NCBI RefSeq assembly: GCF_024171895.1
Contig: NZ_JAMTCQ010000009.1
Location: forward strand, 1,117,285 to 1,181,284
Length of the DNA stretch: 64,000 nucleotides
Source of the DNA: Prauserella halophila
GTDB taxonomy: Bacteria; Actinomycetota; Actinomycetes; Mycobacteriales; Pseudonocardiaceae
Direction of reading: 5' to 3'
Shown here: positions 26,801 through 35,619 of the stretch, in pieces
Layout of the letters: every line of letters begins with the position of its first letter
How positions within the stretch are numbered: position 1 is the first letter of the stretch
Notes under the pieces: generated by a model
Databases searched by the model: none
Seen by the model: the letters and a program-made list of their open reading frames with translations, nothing else
What the model was told of the DNA's origin: nothing
Made by a program: the position numbers and the translations under genes

Positions 26801-27068
26801 GGAGACCGGCGAGGCGGCCGCGAGCGCGGTGTCCGGCCTGCCGCGGCACGAACTCCCGCTCGACGAGCCGCCGGAGGACGCCGGCCTGGCGGAACTGCTG
26901 GCACGCGCACTCGCCGAGCACCAGGTCGCGTCCGGATCCGCCCTTGCGTCGACGTCCGGCGGGGACGACCGTGACGGCCACGCCGTCGGCAGTGGTGCAG
27001 GCGTGAACGGCAGGCGCCGCAACGGCAGTGCCCACGCCGGGGGACACGGCGGCCGCCACGATCGATAG
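23820..27068 (+). CDS. Large TPR-like protein with long disordered, repeat-bearing tail
   Basis: About 1,082 residues. Residues 1-370 are helical and TPR-like (LLHRADTMEWRAPELAAILG, ALRAAEDAELPVIAAQIR, LLDRGDGEPALEAAQPLLD). The remainder is Ala/Gly/Ser/Thr/Pro-rich and disordered, with VNGHGA and GRHGDT tandem repeats, and a short helical end (EDAGLAELLARALAEHQVA). GTG 23820 follows GCGGAG. No enzyme domain. It sits between ettA and gdh, where other actinobacteria have nothing or a shorter hypothetical protein. Unknown role; scaffolding is one possibility. Confidence 0.7.
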   Translation: MVATESAGTHVVNGRDTAVPRGVHREDATPGGAGDLSAVEQLLHRADTMEWRAPELAAILGERAASLAESAGANALWVRAEATVVHAHVLLGHRASTVGRAVAALRAAEDAELPVIAAQIRTDLAVCARSVGAPLTGLAILRPVLTVGGLSTVRRATALCHLVGCLGTLGRKAELDRVLLEGDRLVAGDATLDEDDKLMARGMIRLGVSAHRRRHGDTMGAADAARTGIGLLDRMADPSRDGGVARVRLVLELVCSLLDRGDGEPALEAAQPLLDEPERAAAVAPTAWLRTALATRVLLTNGAAETAATMLRDALYGVVRHDLDAIVSRLWLELANVEERIGDPAEAVTCLHNARAAEQRDARARSQARAVLHGEFGSGEQAPVDLAEIVTSARPQQATSGARAAEAPAVDGATAVHDTAFSTAAVDAAALDADPQTAAGRPAPGGAPTGTNGAAVVNGHPPVNGHGAVNGHGAVNGHGAVNGHGATAGDGAAAAEATMVMPAVPRSDEPARDESAAVAPADAATTGPSGTGETTSTSAAADTAAGQSDAAEEKAESAGQADATSSEQGAPRKRRRHDVDHGSVAARSVLDRLGIAPSGGGRRRAAASDSPDTGDSREPGPLPGSPLSGLSLPGSSVLGSLSPGSSSFVSPVLDSFASDSPVPESPMPDSPVSAPSSTVDSGAATASQAGPGHTDVSDAVDSAASDVLDSWAAGASVEPILAAATASAPQTDDATAIIPAITDDALAASAHAGTTGTGTGGGVDSRGDHGIGRHGETGPRGDTGRHGDTGRHGDTGRHGDTGRHSDIGRHSATDRDAPTSHGTTNHGMADHGGGAAEDPVGDPWLPRVKLPPPLLPTDALGAGDESVGTGDGATAGSDAALAPGSPAADTPAAHPQPADLPTGAAATGPADLSTAGMPAGESQPSFPAAPTVDPAVPGSGADSGSGADAGNGAETVSGAETGHGTEPAATTDPAFTAAGGSEPTGPDSPAGTGVETGEAAASAVSGLPRHELPLDEPPEDAGLAELLARALAEHQVASGSALASTSGGDDRDGHAVGSGAGVNGRRRNGSAHAGGHGGRHDR
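25206..25277 (+). repeat. 18-bp coding repeats (VNGHGA)
   Basis: Four in-frame copies of an 18-bp unit beginning GTGAACGGACACGG, starting at 25206, 25224, 25242 and 25260 (the last diverging at its end). Unit length is a multiple of three, so copy-number change keeps the frame. Confidence 0.85.
26161..26250 (+). repeat. 18-bp coding repeats (GRHGDT)
   Basis: Five consecutive copies of an 18-bp unit beginning GTGATACCGGCCGTCAC; the first four are identical and the fifth is degenerate. Related partial copies lie just upstream. Confidence 0.85.
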
Positions 27069-27167
27069 GACCGGCGCCATCCGGCCACCCGAACGGCAGC
27101 GTCCCGATACAGTGGCGGCGACCGCACGGCACATCCGAGCTGCCATCGCCAGAGTTGGAGAGTTGCG

Positions 27168-30100
27168 TTGCCCGACATGAGCTCGACCGGTGTTCAGGCC
27201 CGTCCGCAGAACGAGGGCGGGCAGGGCGCCACGCCCGGCCGGCGCAGCCCGGAACAGCTTCGGGACGATCTGGTGGCCGCGGCGGCGGCCCAGGCCCCGG
27301 ACATCGCCGACCTCATCGGTCATTACTACCGGCTGATTCCCGCCGAGGAGATCATCGGTGAGAGTCCCGGTGATCTCGTCGGTGCCGTGCGATCCCACCT
27401 CGAGCTGGCGCGTAACCGGGTCCCGGGGCGGCCGGCGCTGCGCCTGTTCAACCCGACGACCGCCGAGGACGGTTGGTCGAGCGAATCGACCGTCATCCAG
27501 GTCGTCACCGACGACATGCCCTATCTGGTCGACTCCGTCGTGGCCGAACTGGCCCGCGGTGGTGTGCAGGTACAGCGCATCGTTCACCCGATCATGTTGG
27601 TCACTCGCGACATGTCCGGCGGCCTGCAGCAGCTGCACCCGGGCGGCGACGTCGAGCAGCCGCCCGCCGGTGCGACCGTCGAATCCTGGATGTACCTGGA
27701 GATCGATTCGATCACCGATGTGGAGCGTGCACGCGAGTGCGACCACCGGCTGCTGGCGGTGCTGGAGGACGTCCGCGAGGTCGTGGAGGACACCGACCGC
27801 ATGGCCGCCGCCGCGATCTCGCTGGCCGACGAGCTCGACGCCACGCCGCCGCCGTTGCCCGAACAGGAGGTGCACGACGGTGCGCAGCTGCTGCGCTGGC
27901 TGGCGGACGGCCACCTGACGTTCCTCGGCTACCGCCACTACGAGGTGATCGACGACGCCGGCGAGCCTGCACTGCGTGCGGTGCTGGCATCCGGGCTCGG
28001 AGTGCTGCGACAGGACAGCCTCGCCGCCCGCAACCTCACCGCGGGACCGGACTCGACGGCGCAGGCACTGAAACCGGAGCTGCTGGTGCTCACGCAGGCG
28101 GGCGCACCGTCCACAGTGCACCGGCCGATCTACCCGTACTACGTGGGCGTGAAGACGTTCGACTCGGACGGCAACGTCACGGGTGAGCACCGTTTCCTCG
28201 GCATGTTCACCACCACCGCGCTGCACGAGAACGTCCTCGACATCCCGGTCGTCGAGCGCCGAGTGCGCGAGGTCATCCATCGCGCGGGGTTCCCGATGCA
28301 GTCCTATTCCGGCCAGCGGATGCTCGAAGTGCTGCAGAACTGGCCGCGTGCCGACCTGTTCTCGGCCGACCCGGACTCGCTGTACGCCACGGCCACGGGC
28401 GCGATCACGCTCGCCGACCGGCGCAGGTTGCGGCTGTTCCTCCGTCGTGACACCTACGGCCGGTTCTACTCGTGCCTGGTGTTCCTGCCGCGCGACCGGT
28501 ACACGACCCGGTCGCGGCTGGCGATGCAGCAGGTGTTGCTCGACGAGCTCGAGGGCACGCACCTGGAGTACGCGGCGCGGCTGGGGGAGACGCAGCTCGC
28601 GCAGGTGCACTTCACCGTTCACACCGACCCGGGTGTGACCGTCGCACCCGACACGCTGCGGATCCAGGAGCGCCTCGCCGAGGCCATGCGCAGCTGGGAC
28701 GACCTGATGGTGGAGGCGATCCTCGCCGAACGGCGCGAGCGCGCGGGCGACGGCAAGGCTGTGACGTTCGCGGGTGAGGAATCGGCCACGCAGCAGGCTC
28801 AGCGCTACGCCACGGTGTTCCCGGAGGCCTACAAGGAGGACTTCGACGCCGAGTCCGCGCTGCGCGACCTGCGCATGCTCGAGTCGCTCGACGGGCGCGG
28901 CGATGTGCGGATGTCGTTCTACCTGCCCGCCGACGCGGCGCCGGGGGAGCGCCGGTTCAAGCTCTACACCCGGGGCGACGGTGTGACGCTGTCGACGATG
29001 CTGCCGTTGCTGCAGCGCATGGGTGTCGAGGTCGTCGACGAACGGCCGTACGAGGTCTCGCGGGAGGACGGCGCGCGGCTGTGGATCTACGACTTCGGCC
29101 TGCGCATCGACCCGGCGGTGCTCGCCGTGGCCGGGTCCGAGGACGACCTGCAGGTGCGCTTCCAGGACGCGTTCGCCGCCGAGTGGCGGGGCGATGCCGA
29201 GGTCGACGGCTTCAACGGCCTGGTGCTGCGTGCCGGGCTCGACTGGCGGCAGGTCGCGGTGCTGCGCGCCTACGCCCGATACCTGCGCCAGGCCGGGTCT
29301 CCCTATTCGCAGGACTACATCGAGACGACAGTGCTGGCGCACACCGACATCGCCACGGCGCTGGTGCGGCTGTTCGAAACCCGGTTCGGCCCGGACGACA
29401 CGCAGTGCGAGAACCGTACGAGCGAACAGATCGACGACATCAACGCGATGATCGACGAGGTCACCAGCCTCGACCAGGACAGGATCCTGCGCAGGCTGCT
29501 CTCGGTGATCGTGGCGACGCTGCGTACGAACTACCGTGTCACCGACGGCGACGGGAACCCGCGCCGATACCTCGCGTTCAAACTCGACCCGCAGCAGGTG
29601 CCCGACCTGCCCGAGCCGCGTCCCGCGTACGAGATCTTCGTGTGCTCGCCGCGCGTGGAAGGTGTCCACCTGCGGTTCGGCTCGGTGGCACGGGGCGGGC
29701 TGCGCTGGTCGGACCGCCGCGAGGACTTCCGCACCGAGGTGCTGGGCCTGGTGAAGGCACAGGCGGTGAAGAACTCGGTGATCGTGCCGGTCGGCGCCAA
29801 GGGTGGGTTCGTCGTCAAACGCCCGCCGGTGGCCACGGGCGACCCGGGGATGGATCGTGAAGCACACCACGCCGAGGGCGTCGCCTGCTACCGCATGTTC
29901 ATCTCCGGCCTGCTTGATCTCACCGACAACCTCGTCGACGGCGCCACGGTGCCGGCCCGCGACGTCGTCCGCTACGACGGCGACGACAACTATCTCGTCG
30001 TCGCCGCGGACAAAGGCACGGCGACGTTCTCCGACATCGCCAACGAGGTCGCGAAGAGCTACGGGTTCTGGCTGGGCGATGCGTTCGCCTCCGGTGGCTC

Positions 30101-32117
30101 CGTCGGTTACGACCACAAGGTCATGGGCATCACCGCCAAGGGTGCGTGGGAGAGCGTCAAGCGGCATTTCCGCGAACTCGACGTGGACACGCAGAGCCAG
30201 GACTTCACGGTCGTCGGCATCGGCGACATGGGCGGCGACGTGTTCGGGAACGGCATGCTGTTGTCCGAGCACATCCGCCTCGTGGCCGCGTTCAACCACC
30301 TGCACGTCTTCCTGGACCCCACCCCCGACGCGGCGAGTTCCTTCGCCGAGCGGACCCGGTTGTTCGAACTGCCGCGGTCGACGTGGGACGATTACGACCG
30401 GTCGTTGATCAGTGAGGGCGGCGGGATCTACCCGCGCAGCGCGAAGACCATCCCGATCACGCCGCAGGTGGCCGAGGCGCTCGGACTCCGCCCCGAGATC
30501 GAGAGCATGTCGCCGGCCGAACTGGTCCACGCGATCCTGCAGGCTCCGGTCGACCTGCTGTGGAACGGCGGTATCGGCACCTACGTCAAGGCCGAGCGCG
30601 AGCGGCACGCCGAGGCGGGCGACAAGGCCAACGACGCGGTCCGGGTCAACGGCAGGCAGATGCGCGCCAAGGTCATCGGTGAAGGCGGCAACCTCGGCCT
30701 GACCCAGCGTGGGCGGATCGAATTCGCCCGCCACGGCGGCAAGGTCAACACCGACGCGCTCGACAACTCGGCCGGCGTCGACTGCTCCGACCACGAGGTC
30801 AACATCAAGATCCTGCTCGACAAGCTCGTCGAGACGGGTGAGTTGGACGTCTCCGAACGCAACGAGCTGCTCGAGGTGATGACCGACGAGGTCGGCGAGC
30901 TCGTGCTGCGGGACAACTACACGCAGAACGGTGTGCTCGGCGTCGCGCGCCACCACACCGACGCGATGGTGTCGGTGCACCGCAGGCTCGTCGGCGCGCT
31001 CGAGGCCAAGGGAGCGCTGGACCGGGGGCTCGAGGCGTTGCCCGTCGACTCCGGGTTCGGCGAGCTCGAACAGGAGGGCGAGGGGCTGACGTCGCCGGAA
31101 CTCGCTACGGTGCTGGCGCACGTCAAGCTCGACCTCAAGGACGAGATCCTCGCCAGCGAACTGCCCGACGCCGAGGTGTTCAGCCGCCGTTCCATCGAGT
31201 ACTTCCCGTCGGCGCTGCGGGACCGGTTCGGCACGTCGGTGGCCAAGCACCCGCTGTTGCGGCAGATCACGACGACCTGGCTGGTCAACGAGGTCGTCGA
31301 CGGTGCGGGCCTGACGTACGCGTTCCGGTTGGCCGAAGAGCTCAACGCCACGGCGACCGACGCGGTGCGGGCGTACTCGATCGTCACGAACGTCTACGGG
31401 CTGTCCGAGGTGTGGGAGGCGATCGCGGAGCTGGACAACGTCGTGGCGACCGAGGTCGCCGACGAGATGACACTGGAGACCCGCAGGGTCCTGGACCGGG
31501 CGTCCCGGTGGTTCCTGACGAACCGCCCGCAACCACTGGCCGTCGGTGCGGAGATCAACCGCTTCGGCGCGCCGGTGCGGGCGCTGACCGGCGAGGTGGG
31601 CAAGTTGGTCCGCGGCCGCGAGGCCGAGAAGGTGCGTGCCGAGGTGAGCAGGCTGACCGCGGCGGGCGTGCCCACCGAGCTCGCGGAGCGCGTCAGTGAG
31701 CTGCTGCTCGGCTACGCGCTGCTGGACATCACCGAGGTCGCCGAACTGGCCGAGTCGGACGGTGACGGGACGCCGGTGGACGTCGCCGAGCTGTACTTCG
31801 CGCTGTCGGACCACCTGGGTTTCGACCACATGCTGGCGTCGGTCAACCAGCTCGAGCGCGACAACCGGTGGCACGCGCTGGCCAGACTCGCCCTGCGCGA
31901 CGATCTGTACGGCTCGCTGCGCGCCATCACGCGCGACGCCCTGCGGCACAGCGACCCCGGCGACTCGGTCGACGACAAGATCGCCAAATGGGAGGAGGCC
32001 AACGCGTCCCGGTTGGCGCGCTCCCGCGTCACGCTCGACGAGATCTCCCGGTCCGGGCGGATCGACCTGGCGACGCTGTCCGTCGCCGCGCGGCAGATCC
32101 GGAGCACCGTCGGATGA
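27168..32117 (+). CDS. gdh: Large NAD-specific glutamate dehydrogenase (GDH180 class)
   Basis: 1,649 residues, the length of the actinobacterial GDH180 enzymes. An N-terminal ACT-like regulatory region (PYLVDSVVAELARGGVQVQR) precedes the catalytic domain about residues 820-1250: SVARGGLRWSDRREDFRTEV, LVKAQAVKNSVIVPVGAKGG (substrate lysines) and FTVVGIGDMGGDVFGNGML (NAD site GxGxxG). It converts glutamate to 2-oxoglutarate plus ammonia. TTG 27168 is chosen for its GGAGAG 5 nt upstream; ATG 27177 is the alternative. In mycobacteria this enzyme is controlled by GarA; nothing here shows that directly. Confidence 0.93.
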   Translation: MPDMSSTGVQARPQNEGGQGATPGRRSPEQLRDDLVAAAAAQAPDIADLIGHYYRLIPAEEIIGESPGDLVGAVRSHLELARNRVPGRPALRLFNPTTAEDGWSSESTVIQVVTDDMPYLVDSVVAELARGGVQVQRIVHPIMLVTRDMSGGLQQLHPGGDVEQPPAGATVESWMYLEIDSITDVERARECDHRLLAVLEDVREVVEDTDRMAAAAISLADELDATPPPLPEQEVHDGAQLLRWLADGHLTFLGYRHYEVIDDAGEPALRAVLASGLGVLRQDSLAARNLTAGPDSTAQALKPELLVLTQAGAPSTVHRPIYPYYVGVKTFDSDGNVTGEHRFLGMFTTTALHENVLDIPVVERRVREVIHRAGFPMQSYSGQRMLEVLQNWPRADLFSADPDSLYATATGAITLADRRRLRLFLRRDTYGRFYSCLVFLPRDRYTTRSRLAMQQVLLDELEGTHLEYAARLGETQLAQVHFTVHTDPGVTVAPDTLRIQERLAEAMRSWDDLMVEAILAERRERAGDGKAVTFAGEESATQQAQRYATVFPEAYKEDFDAESALRDLRMLESLDGRGDVRMSFYLPADAAPGERRFKLYTRGDGVTLSTMLPLLQRMGVEVVDERPYEVSREDGARLWIYDFGLRIDPAVLAVAGSEDDLQVRFQDAFAAEWRGDAEVDGFNGLVLRAGLDWRQVAVLRAYARYLRQAGSPYSQDYIETTVLAHTDIATALVRLFETRFGPDDTQCENRTSEQIDDINAMIDEVTSLDQDRILRRLLSVIVATLRTNYRVTDGDGNPRRYLAFKLDPQQVPDLPEPRPAYEIFVCSPRVEGVHLRFGSVARGGLRWSDRREDFRTEVLGLVKAQAVKNSVIVPVGAKGGFVVKRPPVATGDPGMDREAHHAEGVACYRMFISGLLDLTDNLVDGATVPARDVVRYDGDDNYLVVAADKGTATFSDIANEVAKSYGFWLGDAFASGGSVGYDHKVMGITAKGAWESVKRHFRELDVDTQSQDFTVVGIGDMGGDVFGNGMLLSEHIRLVAAFNHLHVFLDPTPDAASSFAERTRLFELPRSTWDDYDRSLISEGGGIYPRSAKTIPITPQVAEALGLRPEIESMSPAELVHAILQAPVDLLWNGGIGTYVKAERERHAEAGDKANDAVRVNGRQMRAKVIGEGGNLGLTQRGRIEFARHGGKVNTDALDNSAGVDCSDHEVNIKILLDKLVETGELDVSERNELLEVMTDEVGELVLRDNYTQNGVLGVARHHTDAMVSVHRRLVGALEAKGALDRGLEALPVDSGFGELEQEGEGLTSPELATVLAHVKLDLKDEILASELPDAEVFSRRSIEYFPSALRDRFGTSVAKHPLLRQITTTWLVNEVVDGAGLTYAFRLAEELNATATDAVRAYSIVTNVYGLSEVWEAIAELDNVVATEVADEMTLETRRVLDRASRWFLTNRPQPLAVGAEINRFGAPVRALTGEVGKLVRGREAEKVRAEVSRLTAAGVPTELAERVSELLLGYALLDITEVAELAESDGDGTPVDVAELYFALSDHLGFDHMLASVNQLERDNRWHALARLALRDDLYGSLRAITRDALRHSDPGDSVDDKIAKWEEANASRLARSRVTLDEISRSGRIDLATLSVAARQIRSTVG

Positions 32118-32551
32118 GCACCGGCGAGTACATCACGCACGTGCAGCCGCGGTGGTCCGACATGGACGTGTTCGGCCACATCAACCACGCGCGCATGGTG
32201 ACGTTGCTGGAAGAGGCACGGGTGCCGCTGCTGTTCGACGACGCGACCGCACAGGGACTGGGCGAGTTCGCGAAGGGTACGGTCGTTGCCGAGCTGGGAG
32301 TCGAGTTCAAGGCGCCGGTGATCGTCGACGGTAAGCAGCTGCGGGTCGGCATCACCTTGAGCCGGCTGCGGCAGGCGTCGTTCACGCTCGCGTACCGGGT
32401 CCACAACGGGCCGTCCGAGTCGGACCCGGTTGCGGTGACGGCGTGGACACTGCTGGCGCCGTACGACATCGGCGCGGCGCGACCTCGCAGGCTCGGCGCG
32501 CAGGAGCGGGCCTTTCTGACGGAACACATCCCGGAGGCCGACAGTGCCTGA
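32114..32551 (+). CDS. 4-hydroxybenzoyl-CoA thioesterase-type hotdog protein
   Basis: 145 residues. VQPRWSDMDVFGHINHARMV is the classic 4HBT opening with Asp in the D-x-x-GH-x-N motif. The central helix is LLEEARVPLLF. Overlaps the gdh stop (ATGA), hence co-translated. An acyl-CoA thioesterase in a glutamate dehydrogenase operon is conserved in actinobacteria (compare Rv2475c, from memory); substrate unknown. Confidence 0.85.
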   Translation: MSTGEYITHVQPRWSDMDVFGHINHARMVTLLEEARVPLLFDDATAQGLGEFAKGTVVAELGVEFKAPVIVDGKQLRVGITLSRLRQASFTLAYRVHNGPSESDPVAVTAWTLLAPYDIGAARPRRLGAQERAFLTEHIPEADSA

Positions 32552-33182
32552 ACTGAGAATCCCCGACCCCGCCGACCGTGAATCGCTCGGTGCGTTCATC
32601 GCCAGGGCGGTACGCCTCGACGCGCAGACGGTCGTACGACTGCGCATGCGCGGGCCCGGCGTGCTCGAAGCCTGGGCAGGCACGCCGTTCGAGGTGCTGG
32701 TGACGAGGGCGGTGGAAGGTGAGGTCGATCCGGGCGATGTGACGGTGTCCGGATCGGAACTGCTCGCGGCGTTGACCGTGTCGCCGGGTGAGCGGATGGA
32801 CCCGGGGCCGCCGCGCGACCTGCTGTGGCGGTCCGAACTGCCGGTCACGGCGGGGTGGCGATCGGTCGACACGCTGCCCGCCGCCGTCGTGGCCGACCTC
32901 GCCGACCGCGGGGTCACTGTCGCCAGGGAGAGCGTCGGACCGCTGGGCACGCCGCCCGCGTCGCTCATGGATCAGACGGTCCTCACCGTCTCCGGCGAGG
33001 AGGAGACCGAGATCGAGGTGCCGATGCGGTGCCTGTTCGCGATGTCGGGCATGGGTTTCGTCGACTCGTCCGTGGAAGACGACGTGGTACGGGTGATCGC
33101 CACCGACGCGTGGTTGCGGCTCGACGGCCGGTACGGCGCGGTCGTCCGTCGCAGGCACGCGCTGCTGCCCCTGCTGTTCTGA
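32544..33182 (+). CDS. Conserved hypothetical protein of the gdh operon
   Basis: 212 residues starting at a GTG 8 nt inside the preceding gene. No catalytic motif seen. The family shows an N-terminal helical region (SLGAFIARAVRLDAQTVVRL), a middle with PPRDLLWRSELPVTAGWRSV and a C-terminal strand-rich part ending RRRHALLPLLF. It matches in position the M. tuberculosis gene after the thioesterase (Rv2474c, from memory). Soluble, cytoplasmic; function not known. Confidence 0.75.
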   Translation: MPELRIPDPADRESLGAFIARAVRLDAQTVVRLRMRGPGVLEAWAGTPFEVLVTRAVEGEVDPGDVTVSGSELLAALTVSPGERMDPGPPRDLLWRSELPVTAGWRSVDTLPAAVVADLADRGVTVARESVGPLGTPPASLMDQTVLTVSGEEETEIEVPMRCLFAMSGMGFVDSSVEDDVVRVIATDAWLRLDGRYGAVVRRRHALLPLLF

Positions 33183-33209
33183 TCCGGCGCGCGGACGTCG
33201 AACTCCGCG

Positions 33210-34241
33210 TCACGGCCGGAGCAGGGTCCGCAGCAGCTGCAGCTGAGCGCGGTTCCGCTGCTGAATCAACTCGCGAATACGCCTGTTGTGGTTCGCCGCG
33301 ACCGGCGCCGTCGGCAGGGCCAGCACGGGATGCACCGGGTCGGGGAGGACGACGAGTTCGCGGAGCAGTGAGCCCGCGGCGCCGGTGGCGACCTTGTCCT
33401 TCACGGCATCCATGAGGTCGTCGAGTCCGGCGTCGGAGGAGCGGATGCAGTCCGATGAGGACAGAATGTCGGCGAACCAGCCTCGAGTGTCGGCCACGTA
33501 GCACTCGTCGGCTCGCGCTCGCACGGCCGGGTCGGCCAGTGAGGTGCGGATCCGTTCCGCGTGCTCAGGTCCGTCGAGGCGGGCGATTCCGATTCCCCGC
33601 CGCGGTGAGAACGTATGGCGCCTACTGCTGTCGGAGAGAGTGAGGATCGCCGTGCGATGCGCCGTCATCGTGAACCCGGCACCGTGCTCCGCGAGTCGGA
33701 ACCAGAGGTCCCAGTCCTCGAACCCCGCGACCGTCGTGCTCCAGCCGCCGACCTCGGACGCGAGAGACCGGACATGGCCGACGCGGGACGGCTCGTACAT
33801 CGCGTTCAACGTCTGCAGCTCGGGATGCCACACGGTATCCAGCACGCCGGAGCGTTCCCGGACCCGGCCGTGGGAATCGACGCGGACGCAGCCCGTTGCC
33901 GCCAGGGAAGAACCCGATTCGAGTTGTTCCAGGAGGAGTCGCAGGTGGTCCGGCTCCCATCGATCGTCGTGGTCCAAATAGGCCACATGCGGCGAGGTCG
34001 CCGTGGCGAGGCCGACATTCCGGGGTCCGCCCGGACTTCCGTGCGCATCGACGCTCACCACCTCGATCCGGGGGTCGTCCATGGAGCGGACCACGTCCAC
34101 GGTCTCGTCGGTGCATCCGTCGGCCACCACGATGAGGTTCCAGTCCTCGACAGTCTGGGCGAGGACGCCGTACAGCGACGGGAGAATGCCGGTCGAGGCG
34201 TTGTGGGTCGGGCAGATGACGTCGATACATGCGGTAGGCAC
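33210..34241 (-). CDS. Glycosyltransferase family 2
   Basis: 343 residues. GT-A fold: IDVICPTHNASTGILPSLYG, LIVVADGCTDETVDVV, GPRNVGLATATSPHVAYLDH then DDRWEPDHL (nucleotide-sugar/metal DxD-type site), and the acceptor region GFEDWDLWFRLAEHGAGF. The C-terminal 100 residues carry no extra domain. It ends 27 bp from the convergent gdh-operon gene. The methyltransferase 18 bp upstream is co-oriented, so they form a small tailoring operon next to the lanthipeptide immunity genes. The acceptor is unknown: cell-surface glycan or, speculatively, the lanthipeptide. Confidence 0.85.
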   Translation of the reverse strand: MPTACIDVICPTHNASTGILPSLYGVLAQTVEDWNLIVVADGCTDETVDVVRSMDDPRIEVVSVDAHGSPGGPRNVGLATATSPHVAYLDHDDRWEPDHLRLLLEQLESGSSLAATGCVRVDSHGRVRERSGVLDTVWHPELQTLNAMYEPSRVGHVRSLASEVGGWSTTVAGFEDWDLWFRLAEHGAGFTMTAHRTAILTLSDSSRRHTFSPRRGIGIARLDGPEHAERIRTSLADPAVRARADECYVADTRGWFADILSSSDCIRSSDAGLDDLMDAVKDKVATGAAGSLLRELVVLPDPVHPVLALPTAPVAANHNRRIRELIQQRNRAQLQLLRTLLRP

Positions 34242-34259
34242 AAGATTCTCCGGTATCGA

Positions 34260-35408
34260 TCAATCGGGCCGTGTTGTGGACAGCCACGACGGAGGACCGG
34301 GTTCGAGATTGCTGCCCTTGTCGATCACGGTCAGGTTGTGGTGGAAGTGGATTCCCGTGATGTGTGCGTCGGTGCCACGTCCCGCCCGGGGCGATCGAGA
34401 CGTGAGCTCCTGATGGTTCAGTCCGTCGACGAGGTCCTTCAGCATGCCCATGCTCGTCGCGGGATCGCACATCACGTCCTCCCTGCCACCGAAACTGGGC
34501 CAATAGGATGTCTGCAGATCTTCGATCACGTACTTGCCCCCGGGACGCAGTCGTGGAAACAGGCACGTGAACGTGTCGATGACGTGTTTACTGATATGGC
34601 TTCCGTCGTCGACGATGATGTCCGGATCGCCGATTTCGTCGAGCACTGTCGCCAACGAGTCCGGATCGGACTGGTCCGCCCGGAACGTCCTGACGCGTCC
34701 CTCGTCGTGTGTGCTCTTGTCGACGATGTCGATGCCGTACACCAATGCCTGCGGGAAGAAGTCACGCCACATGCGCAGCGACGCGCCTCCCCCGGTCGGA
34801 TCATGGTATCCGCCCACGCCGATCTCGAGGATCGTGATCGGCAGCTGTCGCATCGGGCCGAAGTGCCACTGATAGTGGGGTGCATAATTGTGCATCCCCC
34901 ATTTGTCCGAGCCGTAACGCACGGCGAGGGCGGCGAGTTCGTGGTCGCGGTGGTGGTCCATGGCTGCGAGGAGCCGGTGCACCACCGTGAAAACATGCGG
35001 CGGCGAGTGGAAGGCGGTGAAATCGTCCTTGTCCCGCCAATGCACGGAGCGGGTCGCGGCGCGGGCGGCGGAGGGTACGAAGATGCCGTGCAGCACCTCC
35101 GCGAGGTCCTGGGTCACCACGGCAGCGGGAACTTCCGTGGTCGCCGCGCCCATGCCCAGCGTCCAGCCCGCGGACCCGGATCCGACCTCGAGATCACGTT
35201 CGACGACACCGGCGGTGGCCGGCATGCGGAGCCGGACCGTTAGCTCGTGGTCGAACTCGGCTTCTCCCGAAAGCCGTAATCGCGGCGTCAGCTCGGACAC
35301 CACCAAATCCGCGGCCTCGTCGGGTCCGACCGCCGCAATCGCGGCGGTCACATCGTCCACGCCGCACAGGGCGGCACGTAGCAGTCTTCTGGCGGTACCG
35401 GCTGTCAT
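34260..35408 (-). CDS. MycE-like SAM-dependent O-methyltransferase
   Basis: 382 residues. An N-terminal auxiliary domain (ARRLLRAALCGVDDVTAAIA) is followed by a class I methyltransferase: ILEIGVGGYHDP (motif I), LVYGIDIVDKS (acidic loop), DIIVDDGSHISKHVIDTF (metal-binding Asp-Asp) and YVIEDLQTSYWPSFGG. This combination is typical of the sugar O-methyltransferases MycE and relatives, which methylate deoxysugars on macrolides; similar enzymes also modify cell-wall glycans. GGGAG precedes ATG 35408; a longer frame to 35516 lacks a ribosome site. Divergent from the ECF-driven immunity operon. Confidence 0.8.
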   Translation of the reverse strand: MTAGTARRLLRAALCGVDDVTAAIAAVGPDEAADLVVSELTPRLRLSGEAEFDHELTVRLRMPATAGVVERDLEVGSGSAGWTLGMGAATTEVPAAVVTQDLAEVLHGIFVPSAARAATRSVHWRDKDDFTAFHSPPHVFTVVHRLLAAMDHHRDHELAALAVRYGSDKWGMHNYAPHYQWHFGPMRQLPITILEIGVGGYHDPTGGGASLRMWRDFFPQALVYGIDIVDKSTHDEGRVRTFRADQSDPDSLATVLDEIGDPDIIVDDGSHISKHVIDTFTCLFPRLRPGGKYVIEDLQTSYWPSFGGREDVMCDPATSMGMLKDLVDGLNHQELTSRSPRAGRGTDAHITGIHFHHNLTVIDKGSNLEPGPPSWLSTTRPD

Positions 35409-35531
35409 GGCATCGCTCCCAGCTTCAGATCGGCGGCTCCGACCCACACTGACAGCCCAGGCGAGGATGACGGGCCGTTCTGCGTGCCCGTGGCAGCTCT
35501 GGCAGACGTGAGTCACTCTCCGCGCATCCGT

Positions 35532-35556
35532 GAACCACCGGGCGCCCTGGCGCTAC
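35532..35556 (+). promoter_or_regulatory. ECF-sigma promoter GAACC-N15-GCTAC for the immunity genes
   Basis: GAACC at 35532-35536, exactly 15 bp, GCTAC at 35552-35556. The same bipartite motif stands before the sigma gene and the ABC-system operon, and equals the motif described for the planosporicin sigma factor PspX (established knowledge, recalled). The start of transcription should be near 35563, 57 nt before the permease ATG. Confidence 0.85.
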
Positions 35557-35619
35557 GTACCTGTCATCGCGTCGTACCGACGGCACGGGAAGCAAACGGT
35601 GCGGGAGGAGCACGAGCAC

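Noticed and set aside
26472-31949. Open frame of 1,825 codons on the minus strand opposite the TPR-like gene and gdh
   Set aside because: It is the shadow frame of high-GC coding DNA; it is rich in Arg/Gln/Val/His/Pro without domains, while the plus strand encodes a canonical GDH.
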